This document shows positions 38,054-47,438 of a stretch of 64,000 nt of DNA, piece after piece. This DNA comes from Pontimonas sp. GTDB lineage: Bacteria > Actinomycetota > Actinomycetes > Actinomycetales > Microbacteriaceae. The stretch covers positions 1-64,000 of the forward strand of contig JAFMDO010000003.1 of NCBI GenBank assembly GCA_017857245.1. The letters are read 5' to 3'. The translations under genes and the position numbers were made by a program. Positions within the stretch are counted from its first letter, which is position 1. Each line of letters begins with the position of its first letter. The notes below the pieces were generated by a model. That model was not told the origin of the DNA. It was given only the letters and a program-made list of their open reading frames with translations, and did no database searches.

Positions 38054-38912
38054 CGCACTCCGCAGCGAGCTGCGCAGCCAGGGGTGTGGAATCCAAAATG
38101 CCGAGGCCCCGCGAAAGGCCCGCAAGTATTCCCGCATTGAAAGCGTCTCCAGCGCCAGTCGGGTCAAGAATCTTCGCGACAGCCATTGCGGTGACGTGGT
38201 GGGGGGCGCCGTCTTCCCAGACCAGGGAACCCCGGGGACCCTGGGTGACGATGACGCGGTCGAACCGCTCACCCAAGCTCTGAAGGGCTCTCTCGGCCGT
38301 GTTCTCGCCACTGAGCAAATGTGCTTCTTCTTCGTTACACCGCAAAACGGTGGCCTGGGAAACGAGCCCCAGGAACACTTCTGGGCCCATGTCGGAGAGG
38401 AACCCGGTGGACGAAGCATCCACCATTACCCCCAGCCCGCGCGAACGGGCCCGCGTCAGCAAATCACTCACGGCAGCAGGTCTGGTGTGATGGAAGAAGC
38501 CATAACCGGTGAGATGAAGCCAGGAGGCTGAATCAAGTACTTCTTCGTCAATCACCTCAGGTTCGAAAGCGACATTCGCTCCGCGGTCACTGAGCATGGA
38601 ACGGTCTTCGCCATGGGCGATGATCACGATGGTCCCTGTTTCCAAGTTGTGGTCCCCGGCGAGGTGGGCCGTCACCCCCGCCGCTGAGAACTCCCACTGA
38701 CAGCGCGCAACATCCCCAAGACCCACGCGACCAAAGAAATCTACCGCGCACTCTTGCTGCGCAAGCCACACCGCTGTGTTTGCCGCCGAACCACCGAGCG
38801 TCCGCTTTATCTGCGCGGGAGTGTCGGTATTGATTCGAATCTCGTCCTGAACCACCGCGATGACGTCGTCGATGACATCACCGGCAACAATCACCCGCGA
38901 GGTGGTGGTCAT
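38028..38912 (-). CDS. psuK: PfkB-family pseudouridine kinase (probable)
   Basis: 294-residue ribokinase-fold kinase: N-terminal VIVAGDVIDDVIAVV, LGGSAANTAVWLA and the catalytic-anion-hole motif DPTGAGDAFNAG near residue 255. Its ATG overlaps the psuG stop by four bases, so the two form an operon; PsuK phosphorylates pseudouridine to the substrate of PsuG. Substrate is inferred from context; sequence alone only gives PfkB family. Confidence 0.82.
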   Translation of the reverse strand: MTTTSRVIVAGDVIDDVIAVVQDEIRINTDTPAQIKRTLGGSAANTAVWLAQQECAVDFFGRVGLGDVARCQWEFSAAGVTAHLAGDHNLETGTIVIIAHGEDRSMLSDRGANVAFEPEVIDEEVLDSASWLHLTGYGFFHHTRPAAVSDLLTRARSRGLGVMVDASSTGFLSDMGPEVFLGLVSQATVLRCNEEEAHLLSGENTAERALQSLGERFDRVIVTQGPRGSLVWEDGAPHHVTAMAVAKILDPTGAGDAFNAGILAGLSRGLGILDSTPLAAQLAAECVTRLGARP

Positions 38913-39820
38913 GCCCGGCGCTGGGACCAGGCGATGGCGATCTCCGAGGCCAAGGCGACATTGTTGGTGACCAAGTCAAGGTTGACCCGCAAACTCTCCC
39001 CTTGGGATTTCTCCAAAACATAGGCGAGCAAGAACGGCGTCACGTCATTGCCGCGAATCCCCTGATCGTGCGCCGCGGTCAGGGCTGAAGCCAGAATCTC
39101 GTCGTGAATAGAAGGATCCCACTGCTGGTGCTGGGGCACAGGGTTCGCTACCAAGATCCCGCCCTGCTGGCCAAGGTCATCGCGTGCGCCCATGATGGCG
39201 GCGATCTCGCTCGCTTCTTCCACCCGCCATTCGAGGGAAAAAGCGCTTTCGCGAAGCCAGAAGGCAGGGAAGGTGTTGGTGCGATATCCCACGACGGCGA
39301 CGCTCAATGTTTCCAGGCGCTCCAGTGTTGCTCCAATGTCAAGGATCGATTTCACTCCGGCAGAAACCACCGTGATCGGCGTGGTGGAGAGGATGGGGAG
39401 GTCTGCTGATTCGTCGAAGCTTTCTTGTGCCCCGCGGTGGACACCGCCAAGGCCGCCAGTGGCAAAAACCCTCACACCCGCGAGGTGGGCCAAATACGCC
39501 GTGGAGGCAACGGTTGTCGCTCCGGAGCTTCCCACACCCATCACTACGGGAAGGTCCCTCACACTCGCTTTGGGGATGTCTTCGCTGGCAATTCGCTCGA
39601 GTTCCTTAGCGCTGAGTCCCACCTTCGGGACGCCGTCGATGACGGCCACAGTTGCCGGCGTTGCTCCCGCATCGAGGACCTGGTTTTCCCACGCCCTTGC
39701 TGCTTCGAGGTTCTGGCCCCGAGGCAAGCCGTGGGAAATAATGGTCGATTCCAAGGCAACAACGGGTTTCCCCGCTTCGAGCGCGGAGCGGACAGCGGGA
39801 GAGAGATCGGGTATTTTCAC
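38909..39820 (-). CDS. psuG: Pseudouridine-5'-phosphate glycosidase
   Basis: Cleaves pseudouridine 5'-phosphate into uracil and ribose 5-phosphate. 303 residues with the strongly conserved family motifs VALESTIISHGLPRGQNLEA and FATGGLGGVHRGAQESFD (each in 20-residue pieces), and NPVPQ near residue 220. GTG start at 39820 with TACGCT six bases upstream (leaderless). The uracil product can be recycled by upp, also in this window. Confidence 0.95.
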   Translation of the reverse strand: MKIPDLSPAVRSALEAGKPVVALESTIISHGLPRGQNLEAARAWENQVLDAGATPATVAVIDGVPKVGLSAKELERIASEDIPKASVRDLPVVMGVGSSGATTVASTAYLAHLAGVRVFATGGLGGVHRGAQESFDESADLPILSTTPITVVSAGVKSILDIGATLERLETLSVAVVGYRTNTFPAFWLRESAFSLEWRVEEASEIAAIMGARDDLGQQGGILVANPVPQHQQWDPSIHDEILASALTAAHDQGIRGNDVTPFLLAYVLEKSQGESLRVNLDLVTNNVALASEIAIAWSQRRA

Positions 39821-39826
39821 TTCTCT

Positions 39827-39832
39827 AGCGTA
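39827..39832 (-). promoter_or_regulatory. -10 element of psuG
   Basis: TACGCT on the minus strand, six bases before GTG 39820; supports the GTG start. Confidence 0.5.
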
Positions 39833-39932
39833 GGGGGAGGGCTCCGCTGATGTTTCTCAAAACCCCTTGTGGTGTTTCGGTGGGATGTGTGAATACACGC
39901 CACTCAGCAGAAAGTCGCTTTGTACCTCGCTC

Positions 39933-40763
39933 CTAAAGCTTGCTTCTCATCTCCCACAGGTCTGGGAACACAGGGTTAAACAGGGTGGCCGCAAGATAAC
40001 CAACACCGGCGGAACCGCCAGATCCGATTTTCTTACCTAGCGTTCGCTCCACCATCTTCACGTGGCGGTATCTCCACTCGCCCAACCCCTCATCAAAGTC
40101 CACCAGCGCTTCGCACACCATGGAGGATTCGGGGTCATTGCGGTGGAGGGCAATCAGCACCTCTTGCACATCCTCTCGGGCTTCCCAGGGAAGGCTCACA
40201 TCGTATTCGAGGGCTTCCTGGGGCATGGGATGTCCCCGCTTGTGGCAATAGCGAAGGGCCGAGTGCCAGACGCTTGCTCGCCCCATGGCCGCCTCGACGC
40301 GCAACCGCGCGGGAGAACCGGGAACAAGGTGTTCCGCCATCTTCATGCCCGAGCCTTCCTTGGCCCCAGCGCCCGCATGGTCCCGTCGCCCCAGTACCGC
40401 TTCGAGTTCCCGGAACTGTGCTGACTGGAAGCCACTGGCCGAAGAGAGGCGGGCTCGGAAGGAGGCGAACTGGAGTGGAGTCATCGTTTCCAACACATCG
40501 ATTTGCGCCACGCAGGTTTTCATTATGGTGCGGGCACGAGAAAGAAGCGCCAAGCTCCGGTGGGTGTCCCCCGCCTCGAGGGCTGGCTGGAGCGCTGCCA
40601 ACTCGTGAAGGATTTGTTGGAACCACAATTCATACACCTGGTGGATGGTGATGAAAAGCAGTTCATCGTGTTCGGGACCATCCGAGAGAGGAACCTGAAG
40701 CGAGAGCAATTCATCCACCTTGAGATAGGTGGTGTAGGTCACTGCTTTATCATGCTCGACCAT
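39933..40763 (-). CDS. kynA: Tryptophan 2,3-dioxygenase
   Basis: Haem enzyme that opens the indole ring of tryptophan to N-formylkynurenine. 276 residues; TYLKVDELLSLQVPLSDGPEH, ELLFITIHQVYELWFQ (haem-proximal region), RLSSASGFQSAQFRELE and the C-terminal YRHVKMVERTLGKKIGSGGS with the haem-ligand His. The ATG overlaps the kynU stop (TAATG), so the pair is cotranslated. Confidence 0.95.
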   Translation of the reverse strand: MVEHDKAVTYTTYLKVDELLSLQVPLSDGPEHDELLFITIHQVYELWFQQILHELAALQPALEAGDTHRSLALLSRARTIMKTCVAQIDVLETMTPLQFASFRARLSSASGFQSAQFRELEAVLGRRDHAGAGAKEGSGMKMAEHLVPGSPARLRVEAAMGRASVWHSALRYCHKRGHPMPQEALEYDVSLPWEAREDVQEVLIALHRNDPESSMVCEALVDFDEGLGEWRYRHVKMVERTLGKKIGSGGSAGVGYLAATLFNPVFPDLWEMRSKL

Positions 40764-42079
40764 TAGGTCACTCTGCTTTCGCTGGGCTTGAGGGTCCTGT
40801 ATTCCCCAGTTTCCATCAGGCGCCGCAACCGATCAAACCCGTCCCACACCTCCGCAAAAGAGGTGGGCAAGGGAGAAATGGCTAGGCGAATGGCATCGGG
40901 TTCGCGGTAGTCAGGAATTACATTGGAGATTTCCCGGAGTCCGTGGGCGATGGCGGCGGCCTCAGGGTGATGAATGATGATGTGGCCTCCACGATGGCTC
41001 GCCTCGCGCGGAGTGCCCAAGCTCGCGCCCAGCGGGGTCAGCCACGCATCCACCAGAGCAATCATGAGTTCCGTCCCCAGAGAGGCCTTATGTTCAATGG
41101 CCTTGATTCCCGCTTCTTCAATCATCGAATAGCTGGTTTCCACACCACGAATTCCGATGATGGAGGGGCTAGCAATCTGGAAGGCTCTCATGTCCGTGGC
41201 CTTCTCGAATTCAGGACCCATCACAAACTGGTCGCGTTGAGCAAACCACCCCTGGATGGGAACGTTGAGTTCCTCCTGGAGCTCTTTCCTCACAAACAAC
41301 CACGCGGGTGAACCTGGGCCGGAATTTCCATACTTATAGGTGCACCCCACGGCCAGGTCAATCCCCGCAGCGTCGAAATCCAGGGCAATCGCTCCGCCGG
41401 CATGGGAGCAATCCCAAAGCATTAAAGCGCCCACGTCTTTCACGGCTTGTGAAATGGCCGCCAACTCTGGCCGGGAACCTGCGCGATAGTTGATGGCTTG
41501 AAGGGTCACCAGCGCCACGTCATCGCTCAAGAAAGGGGCGAGAGCGTCGGCGGTCACCCGTTCGTGCTCAACACCAATCGGGAGGGAACCTGGAGCCCCA
41601 CTGTCATCGGTGTCGAGGGTAATGAGGGTAAGTCCCAGGCGCTCGCAGATTCCTTGGATGATGTAGCGATCGGTGGGAAAGTTTGCCGAATCCATGATGA
41701 CCGTCTTGCGCCCTGGTCGCGCCGTCACCGCAGCGACAGCAAGCTGGTAGAAATTCACCGACGTCGTGTCGCACACCAGTGTCTGACCAGGTCCTGTGCC
41801 CAAGATGGCACGAGCTAAGAGGTCTCCCGCGGTTTGGGCTTGATCAATCCACTGCGACCACCCACCCACCAACAACGTTCCCCATTCTTGCGTGAGAAAG
41901 CCGGAGACGGCATCGATCGTAGCAAGGGGCAACTTTCCCAAGGAGTTGCCATCGAGGTAGCACTGATCGGGGTCGGCGTGAAAGAAGCGCTCTCGAAAAG
42001 AGGCGAGAGGATCTTCTCGATCCATCGCCTCCGCTGTGGACCGGAGAGTGGGGTCGCCCGGAAAAGTCTGAGAAGCCAT
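40763..42079 (-). CDS. kynU: Kynureninase
   Basis: PLP enzyme that splits kynurenine into anthranilate and alanine. 438 residues; YLDGNSLGKLPLAT at the N-terminus, WDCSHAGGAIALDFDA and the PLP-lysine segment GCTYKYGNSGPGSPAWLF. First gene of the kynU-kynA operon; TAAGCT lies six bases before the ATG. No kynurenine formamidase gene (kynB) accompanies them in the window. Confidence 0.95.
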   Translation of the reverse strand: MASQTFPGDPTLRSTAEAMDREDPLASFRERFFHADPDQCYLDGNSLGKLPLATIDAVSGFLTQEWGTLLVGGWSQWIDQAQTAGDLLARAILGTGPGQTLVCDTTSVNFYQLAVAAVTARPGRKTVIMDSANFPTDRYIIQGICERLGLTLITLDTDDSGAPGSLPIGVEHERVTADALAPFLSDDVALVTLQAINYRAGSRPELAAISQAVKDVGALMLWDCSHAGGAIALDFDAAGIDLAVGCTYKYGNSGPGSPAWLFVRKELQEELNVPIQGWFAQRDQFVMGPEFEKATDMRAFQIASPSIIGIRGVETSYSMIEEAGIKAIEHKASLGTELMIALVDAWLTPLGASLGTPREASHRGGHIIIHHPEAAAIAHGLREISNVIPDYREPDAIRLAISPLPTSFAEVWDGFDRLRRLMETGEYRTLKPSESRVT

Positions 42080-42085
42080 CGCGCT

Positions 42086-42091
42086 AGCTTA
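42086..42091 (-). promoter_or_regulatory. -10 element of kynU
   Basis: TAAGCT on the minus strand, six bases before ATG 42079; leaderless pattern. Confidence 0.5.
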
Positions 42092-42122
42092 GGCCGGAAA
42101 GCAGATTCCCTCTAGCGAATTG

Positions 42123-42902
42123 CTAACCGAATTTTCCCGACACGTAGTCTTCGGTGGCTTTGATCGAAGGGTTAGAGAAGATTTTTGCCGTGTCATCAAA
42201 TTCGATGAGCTTGCCGGGCATGCCTGTTCCCGCAATGTTGAAGAACGCGGTGCGATCACTCACGCGGCTGGCCTGCTGCATGTTGTGGGTGACAATGACG
42301 ATGGTGTATTTCTCTTTGAGCTCTTCGATGAGATCCTCGATGGCCAGGGTTGAAATCGGATCGAGAGCGGAACAGGGCTCATCCATCAGGATGATTTCTG
42401 GTTCCACCGCAATAGTGCGAGCGATACACAACCGCTGTTGTTGTCCACCAGAAATTCCTGAGCCAGGCTTATCCAGGCGGTCTTTAACCTCTTCCCACAG
42501 GTTCGCCCCGCGCAGGGATTTCTCGACCAAATCGTCGGCGTCAGACTTTGAAATGCGACGATTATTGAGCTTGACCCCAGCAATCACATTGTCTCTAATC
42601 GACATGGTGGGGAAGGGGTTGGGGCGCTGGAACACCATGCCGATTTGGCGTCTGACCATCACCGGGTCCACTCCGGGTGCATAAAGGTCATCGCCATCGA
42701 TCAGTACTTCGCCCTCCACATAGGCACCGGGGATCACCTCGTGCATGCGGTTGAGTGTGCGGATAAGAGTCGACTTACCGCAGCCAGAGGGCCCGATAAA
42801 AGCGGTCACGCTGCGCGGCTCAATTTCCATGCTGACGTCTTCCACCGCCCGAAACTTGCTGTAGTAGCAGTTGAGGTCTTTGATTTCAATTCGCTTTGAC
42901 AT
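42123..42902 (-). CDS. pstB: Phosphate ABC transporter ATPase PstB
   Basis: 259-residue ABC ATPase: Walker [10 protein letters not shown] near residue 36, signature [14 protein letters not shown], Walker [14 protein letters not shown]. Energises phosphate import with PstC and PstA. Last gene of pstSCAB; no phoU follows, the next gene being kynU. Confidence 0.97.
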   Translation of the reverse strand: MSKRIEIKDLNCYYSKFRAVEDVSMEIEPRSVTAFIGPSGCGKSTLIRTLNRMHEVIPGAYVEGEVLIDGDDLYAPGVDPVMVRRQIGMVFQRPNPFPTMSIRDNVIAGVKLNNRRISKSDADDLVEKSLRGANLWEEVKDRLDKPGSGISGGQQQRLCIARTIAVEPEIILMDEPCSALDPISTLAIEDLIEELKEKYTIVIVTHNMQQASRVSDRTAFFNIAGTGMPGKLIEFDDTAKIFSNPSIKATEDYVSGKFG

Positions 42903-42919
42903 TGTCTTCCTCAGTGTTT

Positions 42920-44008
42920 CTAGCGGCCTAGTTTGGGGGCAAAGGTTCGGGCAATGAGTCTGGCTCCCAGGTTGAGAACCATCACAATCAGGATGAGAGT
43001 GAGCGCTCCCGCCCAGGCTCGGTTGAGATAGGCCTCGGGAACAGACCCCTGGGCGATGTAGGAGTAATACACGAAGTTGGGAAGGCTTTGCATCCGGTCT
43101 TCGAAAATGTTGAAGTTGAAGTCGTTGCTGAAACCTGCTGCAACCAGGAGCGGGGCTGTCTCTCCCATCACACGCGCAATCGCAAGCATGATTCCCGTGG
43201 TGATTCCCGCAATGGACGTGGGAAGAACGACCTTAAGGATGGTGAGCCACTTGGGGACCCCCAGTGCATAGGCAGCCTCACGAAGTTCATTGGGGACCAA
43301 ACGCAACATCTCTTCGCTCGAGCGCACCACGATCGGAATCATCAACACTGCAAGCGCGGCAGAGCCGGATATACCAACCCTGGTTCCCGGCCCCAGCAAA
43401 ATCTCAAACAGTGCGTAGGCGAACAAGCCGGCAACAATCGACGGTATGCCTGTCATGACATCAACGAAGAAGGTAATCCATTTCGTCAGTCGCTTTCCGG
43501 TGCCGTATTCGACGATGTAAATCGAGGTCAGGAGGCCGATGGGTACGGAGATAATGCTCGCCGCCAGGGTCATTATGAGGGTGCCAATGATGGCGTGGGC
43601 CGCTCCACCGCCCTCCCCCACGACATTTCGCATGGAGAGGGTGAAGAAGTCCACATCAAATCGAACTGCACCTTTGCTCACGACGGTAATGATGAGCGAA
43701 ATCAGCGGCGTGAGGGCAATGAAGAAGGCAAGAGTTACCAAAATCGTGGCGAGTCGGTCAACCGCTCTTCTTCTGCCCTCAACCCGAGCTGCAAGGCCGA
43801 AAAGTCCGAGCGTGAAGAAGATGATTCCCACCACAGCCACCACGATGAGGTTGATTTCATAGTCGGTGTCATTGGGCGCAAACACGGCAAAGAGTGTCCA
43901 TGAAAGAACGAGCCCCCCCACCAACAAAAGACTCGGAACAGAAGACCCAAGCTTTCCTCTAGCAAAAGCGTTCGAGTTCTGATCCCTTCGCGGGCTACTA
44001 AGGCTCAT
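42920..44008 (-). CDS. pstA: Phosphate ABC transporter permease PstA
   Basis: 362 residues. The C-terminal 290 residues form the BPD-type permease domain with the EAA loop ([22 protein letters not shown] in two parts). The N-terminal 100 residues add two further hydrophobic segments. The ATG follows the pstC stop directly. Confidence 0.95.
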   Translation of the reverse strand: MSLSSPRRDQNSNAFARGKLGSSVPSLLLVGGLVLSWTLFAVFAPNDTDYEINLIVVAVVGIIFFTLGLFGLAARVEGRRRAVDRLATILVTLAFFIALTPLISLIITVVSKGAVRFDVDFFTLSMRNVVGEGGGAAHAIIGTLIMTLAASIISVPIGLLTSIYIVEYGTGKRLTKWITFFVDVMTGIPSIVAGLFAYALFEILLGPGTRVGISGSAALAVLMIPIVVRSSEEMLRLVPNELREAAYALGVPKWLTILKVVLPTSIAGITTGIMLAIARVMGETAPLLVAAGFSNDFNFNIFEDRMQSLPNFVYYSYIAQGSVPEAYLNRAWAGALTLILIVMVLNLGARLIARTFAPKLGR

Positions 44009-44977
44009 CTAGTTTGCCCCCGAGAATTCGGAGCGTCGGTTGACAATCCAGCGGGCAACAGAGTTCACCACGAGGGTGATGGCAAAGAGAATCAGTCCCG
44101 AAGCGATGAGGACATTAACGTTGAGCCCGTAGGCCTCTGGGAAGCTCAGCGCGACGTTTGCCGCGATGGTCGAGGGATTCACAGAGCTAATGAGGTTGAG
44201 TGAGATAACTCCCGTTGCGGAGAGCACCATCGCTACCGCGAGGGTCTCTCCGAGTGCGCGGCCAAGCCCCAGCATCGCGGCAGAAATGATCCCTCCTCGC
44301 CCCACCGGCAACACGACGGTCCGAATCATTTCCCACCGTGTTGCTCCCAGTGCCAGCGCTGCTTCTTCATAGAGGACCGGTGTTTGGAGGAAAACCTCTC
44401 GCGAGACAGCCGTAATGATCGGAAGGACCATCACCGCCAGCACAAGCGAAGCGGTCAAGATCGTGCGACCGGTGCCCGAGGCAGGGCCAGCGAAGAATGG
44501 AATAAAGCCGAGGTTCTCTTCCAGCCACACGTAGAGCGGTTGCAAGGCAGGGGCAAGAATCACTGCTCCCCACAATCCGTACACCACGGATGGCACCGCA
44601 GCCAAAAGGTCCACCAAATAACCCAAGGTTGTTGCGATCCGGCGCGGCGCGTAGTGGGAAATAAAGAGGGCAATCCCAATGGCGAGGGGGAATGCCACCA
44701 AAAGTCCCAGCGCTGATGCCCAGAATGTTCCAAAAACCAGGGGCCCGACCCACAGCCAGAATGACTGCCCACTCAGCAGAGAAATGTCCTCTGGGTCTGC
44801 CACAATCGCAGGAAATCCCTCGAGAAGAAGAAACCCCGATACCGCTGCCAGCATCGCCAAGATGAAGATTCCGGCGCCACGGGCTGAGCCAGAAAAAACT
44901 CGATCTCCGACGCGGACAACCACTTTTGGCCGGGCAGGCGGGGTTTTGGCTGAAGCGCCACCCATCTCCTGCGTCAT
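44009..44977 (-). CDS. pstC: Phosphate ABC transporter permease PstC
   Basis: 322 residues from ATG 44977 (MTQEMGGASAKTPPARP), chosen because GAAGG lies eight bases upstream; a TTG at 45004 would add nine residues. Six hydrophobic segments and the EAA loop VLYEEAALALGATRWEMIRT. Partner of PstA. Confidence 0.95.
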   Translation of the reverse strand: MTQEMGGASAKTPPARPKVVVRVGDRVFSGSARGAGIFILAMLAAVSGFLLLEGFPAIVADPEDISLLSGQSFWLWVGPLVFGTFWASALGLLVAFPLAIGIALFISHYAPRRIATTLGYLVDLLAAVPSVVYGLWGAVILAPALQPLYVWLEENLGFIPFFAGPASGTGRTILTASLVLAVMVLPIITAVSREVFLQTPVLYEEAALALGATRWEMIRTVVLPVGRGGIISAAMLGLGRALGETLAVAMVLSATGVISLNLISSVNPSTIAANVALSFPEAYGLNVNVLIASGLILFAITLVVNSVARWIVNRRSEFSGAN

Positions 44978-45049
44978 CGTCACGACCTTCACAATTTCAA
45001 GCAAGCTTTGCGTGGGGGTGGGGCTCTAAAGAACTCTAGCGGGAGTAAA

Positions 45050-45089
45050 GATGGTGGGGGTCTCACACATATCTGAGGCCCCCACCATC
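45050..45089 (-). terminator. Hairpin between pstS and pstC
   Basis: GATGGTGGGGG pairs with CCCCCACCATC, and the stem extends inward by five more pairs including one G-T, around an 8-base loop. It lies eight bases beyond the pstS stop. No T-run follows, so it probably protects or partly terminates the pstS message, keeping the binding protein more abundant than the permeases. Confidence 0.6.
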
Positions 45090-45097
45090 ACACCGTG

Positions 45098-46210
45098 TTA
45101 CTGAATTGTTGCGAGGATTGCCTCAGCTTGCGCGCGGGTGTTTGCCGAGACGGGGGCATTTCCAGCGTTTGCTTGAGCAGCCAGCTGGCCCTCTTCGCTC
45201 ATCACGTAGGAGACGTAACCCTTCACGAGGTCCACCACACTGTCATCGTTGTAGTCGTTGCACCCAATGAGGTAACTCACCAGAACAATCGGGTAGGTAC
45301 CACTGGCTTCGGTCGCCCGGTCCAGTTCGATGGCGAGGTCATTTTCCCCGCGCTCACCAGGGTTGGCTGCGGGAGAAGCATCGACGATGGCCGCTGCCGC
45401 TTCTGCGCTGTAGGGAACGTATTCCGCACCCACCTTTACCGAGACAACACCCAGCGAGCCTGCGCGAGATGCGTCCGCATAACCGATGGTGCCAACACCA
45501 TTGGTCACAGCATCAACGACACCGGAGGTCTGAGGAGCTCCCTCGCCACCCCACTCGGCTGGCCATGACTCGAAAGACCCTGCATTTTCTCCACCAAGGA
45601 GCCAGTGGTCAGGGGAGGCCTTTGACATGTAGTCCGTGAAGTTCGCCGTGGTTCCCGAGTCATCGGATCGGTGAACTGCGGTGATGTTTTGATCAGGAAA
45701 CTCAAGGCCAGGGTTCTGGTCAGTGATTGCCGAATCAGTCCAGTTGGCGATTTCTCCAGTGAAAATCTTCGCCACGGTGTCTGCATCCAAGTTCATTGTG
45801 GCAACGCCATCGAGGTTGAAGATAATCGCAATCGGAGAAATGTAGGCAGGAATTTCCCAGATCCCAGCATCAACGACACACGAGCCGAAGTTACCTTCAG
45901 CAATTTCGTCGACTTTGAATGCGCGGTCAGAACCAGCGAACGAAGACGCTCCGCTTTGGAAGGTCTCGCGTCCACCACCGGAACCGATGGGATCGTAGGT
46001 GACGGTTACTTCTTCATTTGCTGTCTGGAATCCAGCAACCCACGCTTCTTGCGCTGCACCCTGTGAGGATGCACCTGCGCCGACGAGGGTTCCACTGAGG
46101 CCAGACCCATCTCCTGCAGAGCTGCCCTCTGAGGTTGAACAACCTGCGAGCACGAAGGCTGCAGACGCGAGGAGAGCTACCCCCGCAAGAGTTTTGGAAC
46201 GAGTGATCAT
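45098..46210 (-). CDS. pstS: Phosphate-binding lipoprotein PstS
   Basis: Extracytoplasmic phosphate receptor, 370 residues from ATG 46210. Signal peptide ITRSKTLAGVALLASAAFV with lipobox LAGC, the Cys at residue 23 becoming lipidated. Phosphate-binding segments GAGASSQGAAQ, GSGGGRETF and HRSDDSGTTANFTDY are visible. AAGGA precedes the start. Preceded by a PHO box. Confidence 0.96.
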   Translation of the reverse strand: MITRSKTLAGVALLASAAFVLAGCSTSEGSSAGDGSGLSGTLVGAGASSQGAAQEAWVAGFQTANEEVTVTYDPIGSGGGRETFQSGASSFAGSDRAFKVDEIAEGNFGSCVVDAGIWEIPAYISPIAIIFNLDGVATMNLDADTVAKIFTGEIANWTDSAITDQNPGLEFPDQNITAVHRSDDSGTTANFTDYMSKASPDHWLLGGENAGSFESWPAEWGGEGAPQTSGVVDAVTNGVGTIGYADASRAGSLGVVSVKVGAEYVPYSAEAAAAIVDASPAANPGERGENDLAIELDRATEASGTYPIVLVSYLIGCNDYNDDSVVDLVKGYVSYVMSEEGQLAAQANAGNAPVSANTRAQAEAILATIQ

Positions 46211-46305
46211 GTTGTGAACCCATCCTTGGTAAGTAGAGAGTGCGGACCGACACTGATGTGTCCCCCATACTGTCGCCGTCGCAAGTGACACTGAAGATGC
46301 GTGAT

Positions 46306-46323
46306 GGTGAACACGGGGTGAAC
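46306..46323 (-). promoter_or_regulatory. PHO box upstream of pstS
   Basis: On the minus strand, two direct repeats GTTCACC (46323-46317 and 46312-46306) spaced exactly 11 bases, the actinobacterial PhoP-binding arrangement, about 95-113 bases before the pstS start. The region also lies in the leader of the divergent kinase gene. Confidence 0.7.
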
Positions 46324-46359
46324 AATTCAGGCCCGAAAGGCTATGGAAGAGTAGTGCTT

Positions 46360-47331
46360 GTGAGTAAGAATTTTCAGGTCATTACTGTGACACCGGCGCC
46401 CGCCATCGATCGGACCTATCTGGTGTCATCGCTGGATCTTGGCGGGGTCCACCGCGCCACTCGTTCGGGCGCGGAGTTCGCCGGCAAAGGAGTGAACGTC
46501 ACCCAGGCTCTGGTTCTCGGCGGCGTTCCCTCACAAGCCATCGCCCCGCTCACCGCAACCGACCTAGCACAGTGGTCTGGAGCATCTTTTCTTCTTGGGT
46601 CCCCCTCATCACAGAGTGTGCGCAACAACATCACCATTCTCGAACCTGACGGGCGCACGACCAAGATCAACGAAGCTGCACCGGCCCTGTCGGAATCTGA
46701 GTGGGACGCCCTTCAGTCGCTGGCTGTGGCTGAGGTTAAGCTCAACAACGCCGCCTGGCTTTTGGTTGCAGGAACAATTCCCACCGCCTCCTCGGGCACG
46801 CCCCACGCGCTGTCTTCGCTCTTGAAAGAAGCTTCCGGGGTGGGTTGCCAGGTTGCCTTAGACACCTCCGGCCCGGCTCTTCTTGAATCCGCTCGGGCAG
46901 GCATTCCCGACTTCATCAAGCCCAATGCCAGCGAGCTTGCCGAATGTGTGTCTCGCCCAATGACAACGCTGGGCGATGTCATTGACGCGGGTCAAGAAAT
47001 TGCCAGCTGGGGAGTCGACATGGTGGTTGTGAGCTTGGGCCCCGACGGGATTGTTGGGATGAGCGCCACCGGTGCTGTCCATGCGTGGACCGAACCCCTC
47101 GAGGTGCTGAACACTATTGGGGCCGGGGACGCCAGCGTTGCGGGATTCCTCGCCCACCAGGTGTCCCACCCCGGTGATCTCGCTGGCGCAGTTTCGCAAG
47201 CCGTTGCCTGGGGAGCCCAGAAAGTTCAACAAGCCGGATCTCAGTTGGAGAACCTCACTTCCCTTCCCGCTGTGCACTCAACACATTCACCAGACCGGTC
47301 GTGGAAGCTGGCGGAGCCCGGTCGCCTCTAG
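46360..47331 (+). CDS. 1-phosphofructokinase / tagatose-6-phosphate kinase-like (PfkB family)
   Basis: 323-residue ribokinase-fold kinase of the FruK/LacC group: VTPAPAIDRTYLVSSLDLG, AGKGVNVTQALVLGG-like AGKGVNV motif, and the catalytic NTIGAGDASVAGF near residue 250. Such enzymes phosphorylate fructose 1-phosphate or tagatose 6-phosphate. The EIIC in the same operon is mannitol-type, not fructose-type, so a ketose 6-phosphate made by the operon's dehydrogenase is the likelier substrate. Start chosen at GTG 46360 (SKNFQVITVTP); GTG 46354 is possible. First gene of the PTS locus. Confidence 0.8.
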   Translation: MSKNFQVITVTPAPAIDRTYLVSSLDLGGVHRATRSGAEFAGKGVNVTQALVLGGVPSQAIAPLTATDLAQWSGASFLLGSPSSQSVRNNITILEPDGRTTKINEAAPALSESEWDALQSLAVAEVKLNNAAWLLVAGTIPTASSGTPHALSSLLKEASGVGCQVALDTSGPALLESARAGIPDFIKPNASELAECVSRPMTTLGDVIDAGQEIASWGVDMVVVSLGPDGIVGMSATGAVHAWTEPLEVLNTIGAGDASVAGFLAHQVSHPGDLAGAVSQAVAWGAQKVQQAGSQLENLTSLPAVHSTHSPDRSWKLAEPGRL

Positions 47332-47354
47332 CCCTTCGAGTACGGCATTATGGT

Positions 47355-47408
47355 TTTCTGTGGGTTTGGATGTTGCTTTCTGTGGGTTTGTGGTAGTTTT
47401 CTGTCAGG
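47355..47408 (+). promoter_or_regulatory. Tandem-repeat operator of the DeoR-type regulator
   Basis: TTTCTGTGGGTTTG at 47355-47368 and again at 47377-47390, then a partial copy TTTCTGTCAGG at 47398. The period of 22 and 21 bases equals two helical turns, as in operators of DeoR/GlpR repressors. It lies directly upstream of the deoR-type gene. Confidence 0.6.
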
Positions 47409-47438
47409 TATTTCATAGAAACCTGGAAGGCAACAACG

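Noticed and set aside
46360-47331. Simple assignment of the kinase as fructose-1-phosphate kinase FruK
   Set aside because: No fructose-type EII accompanies it; family membership does not separate FruK from tagatose-6-phosphate kinase.
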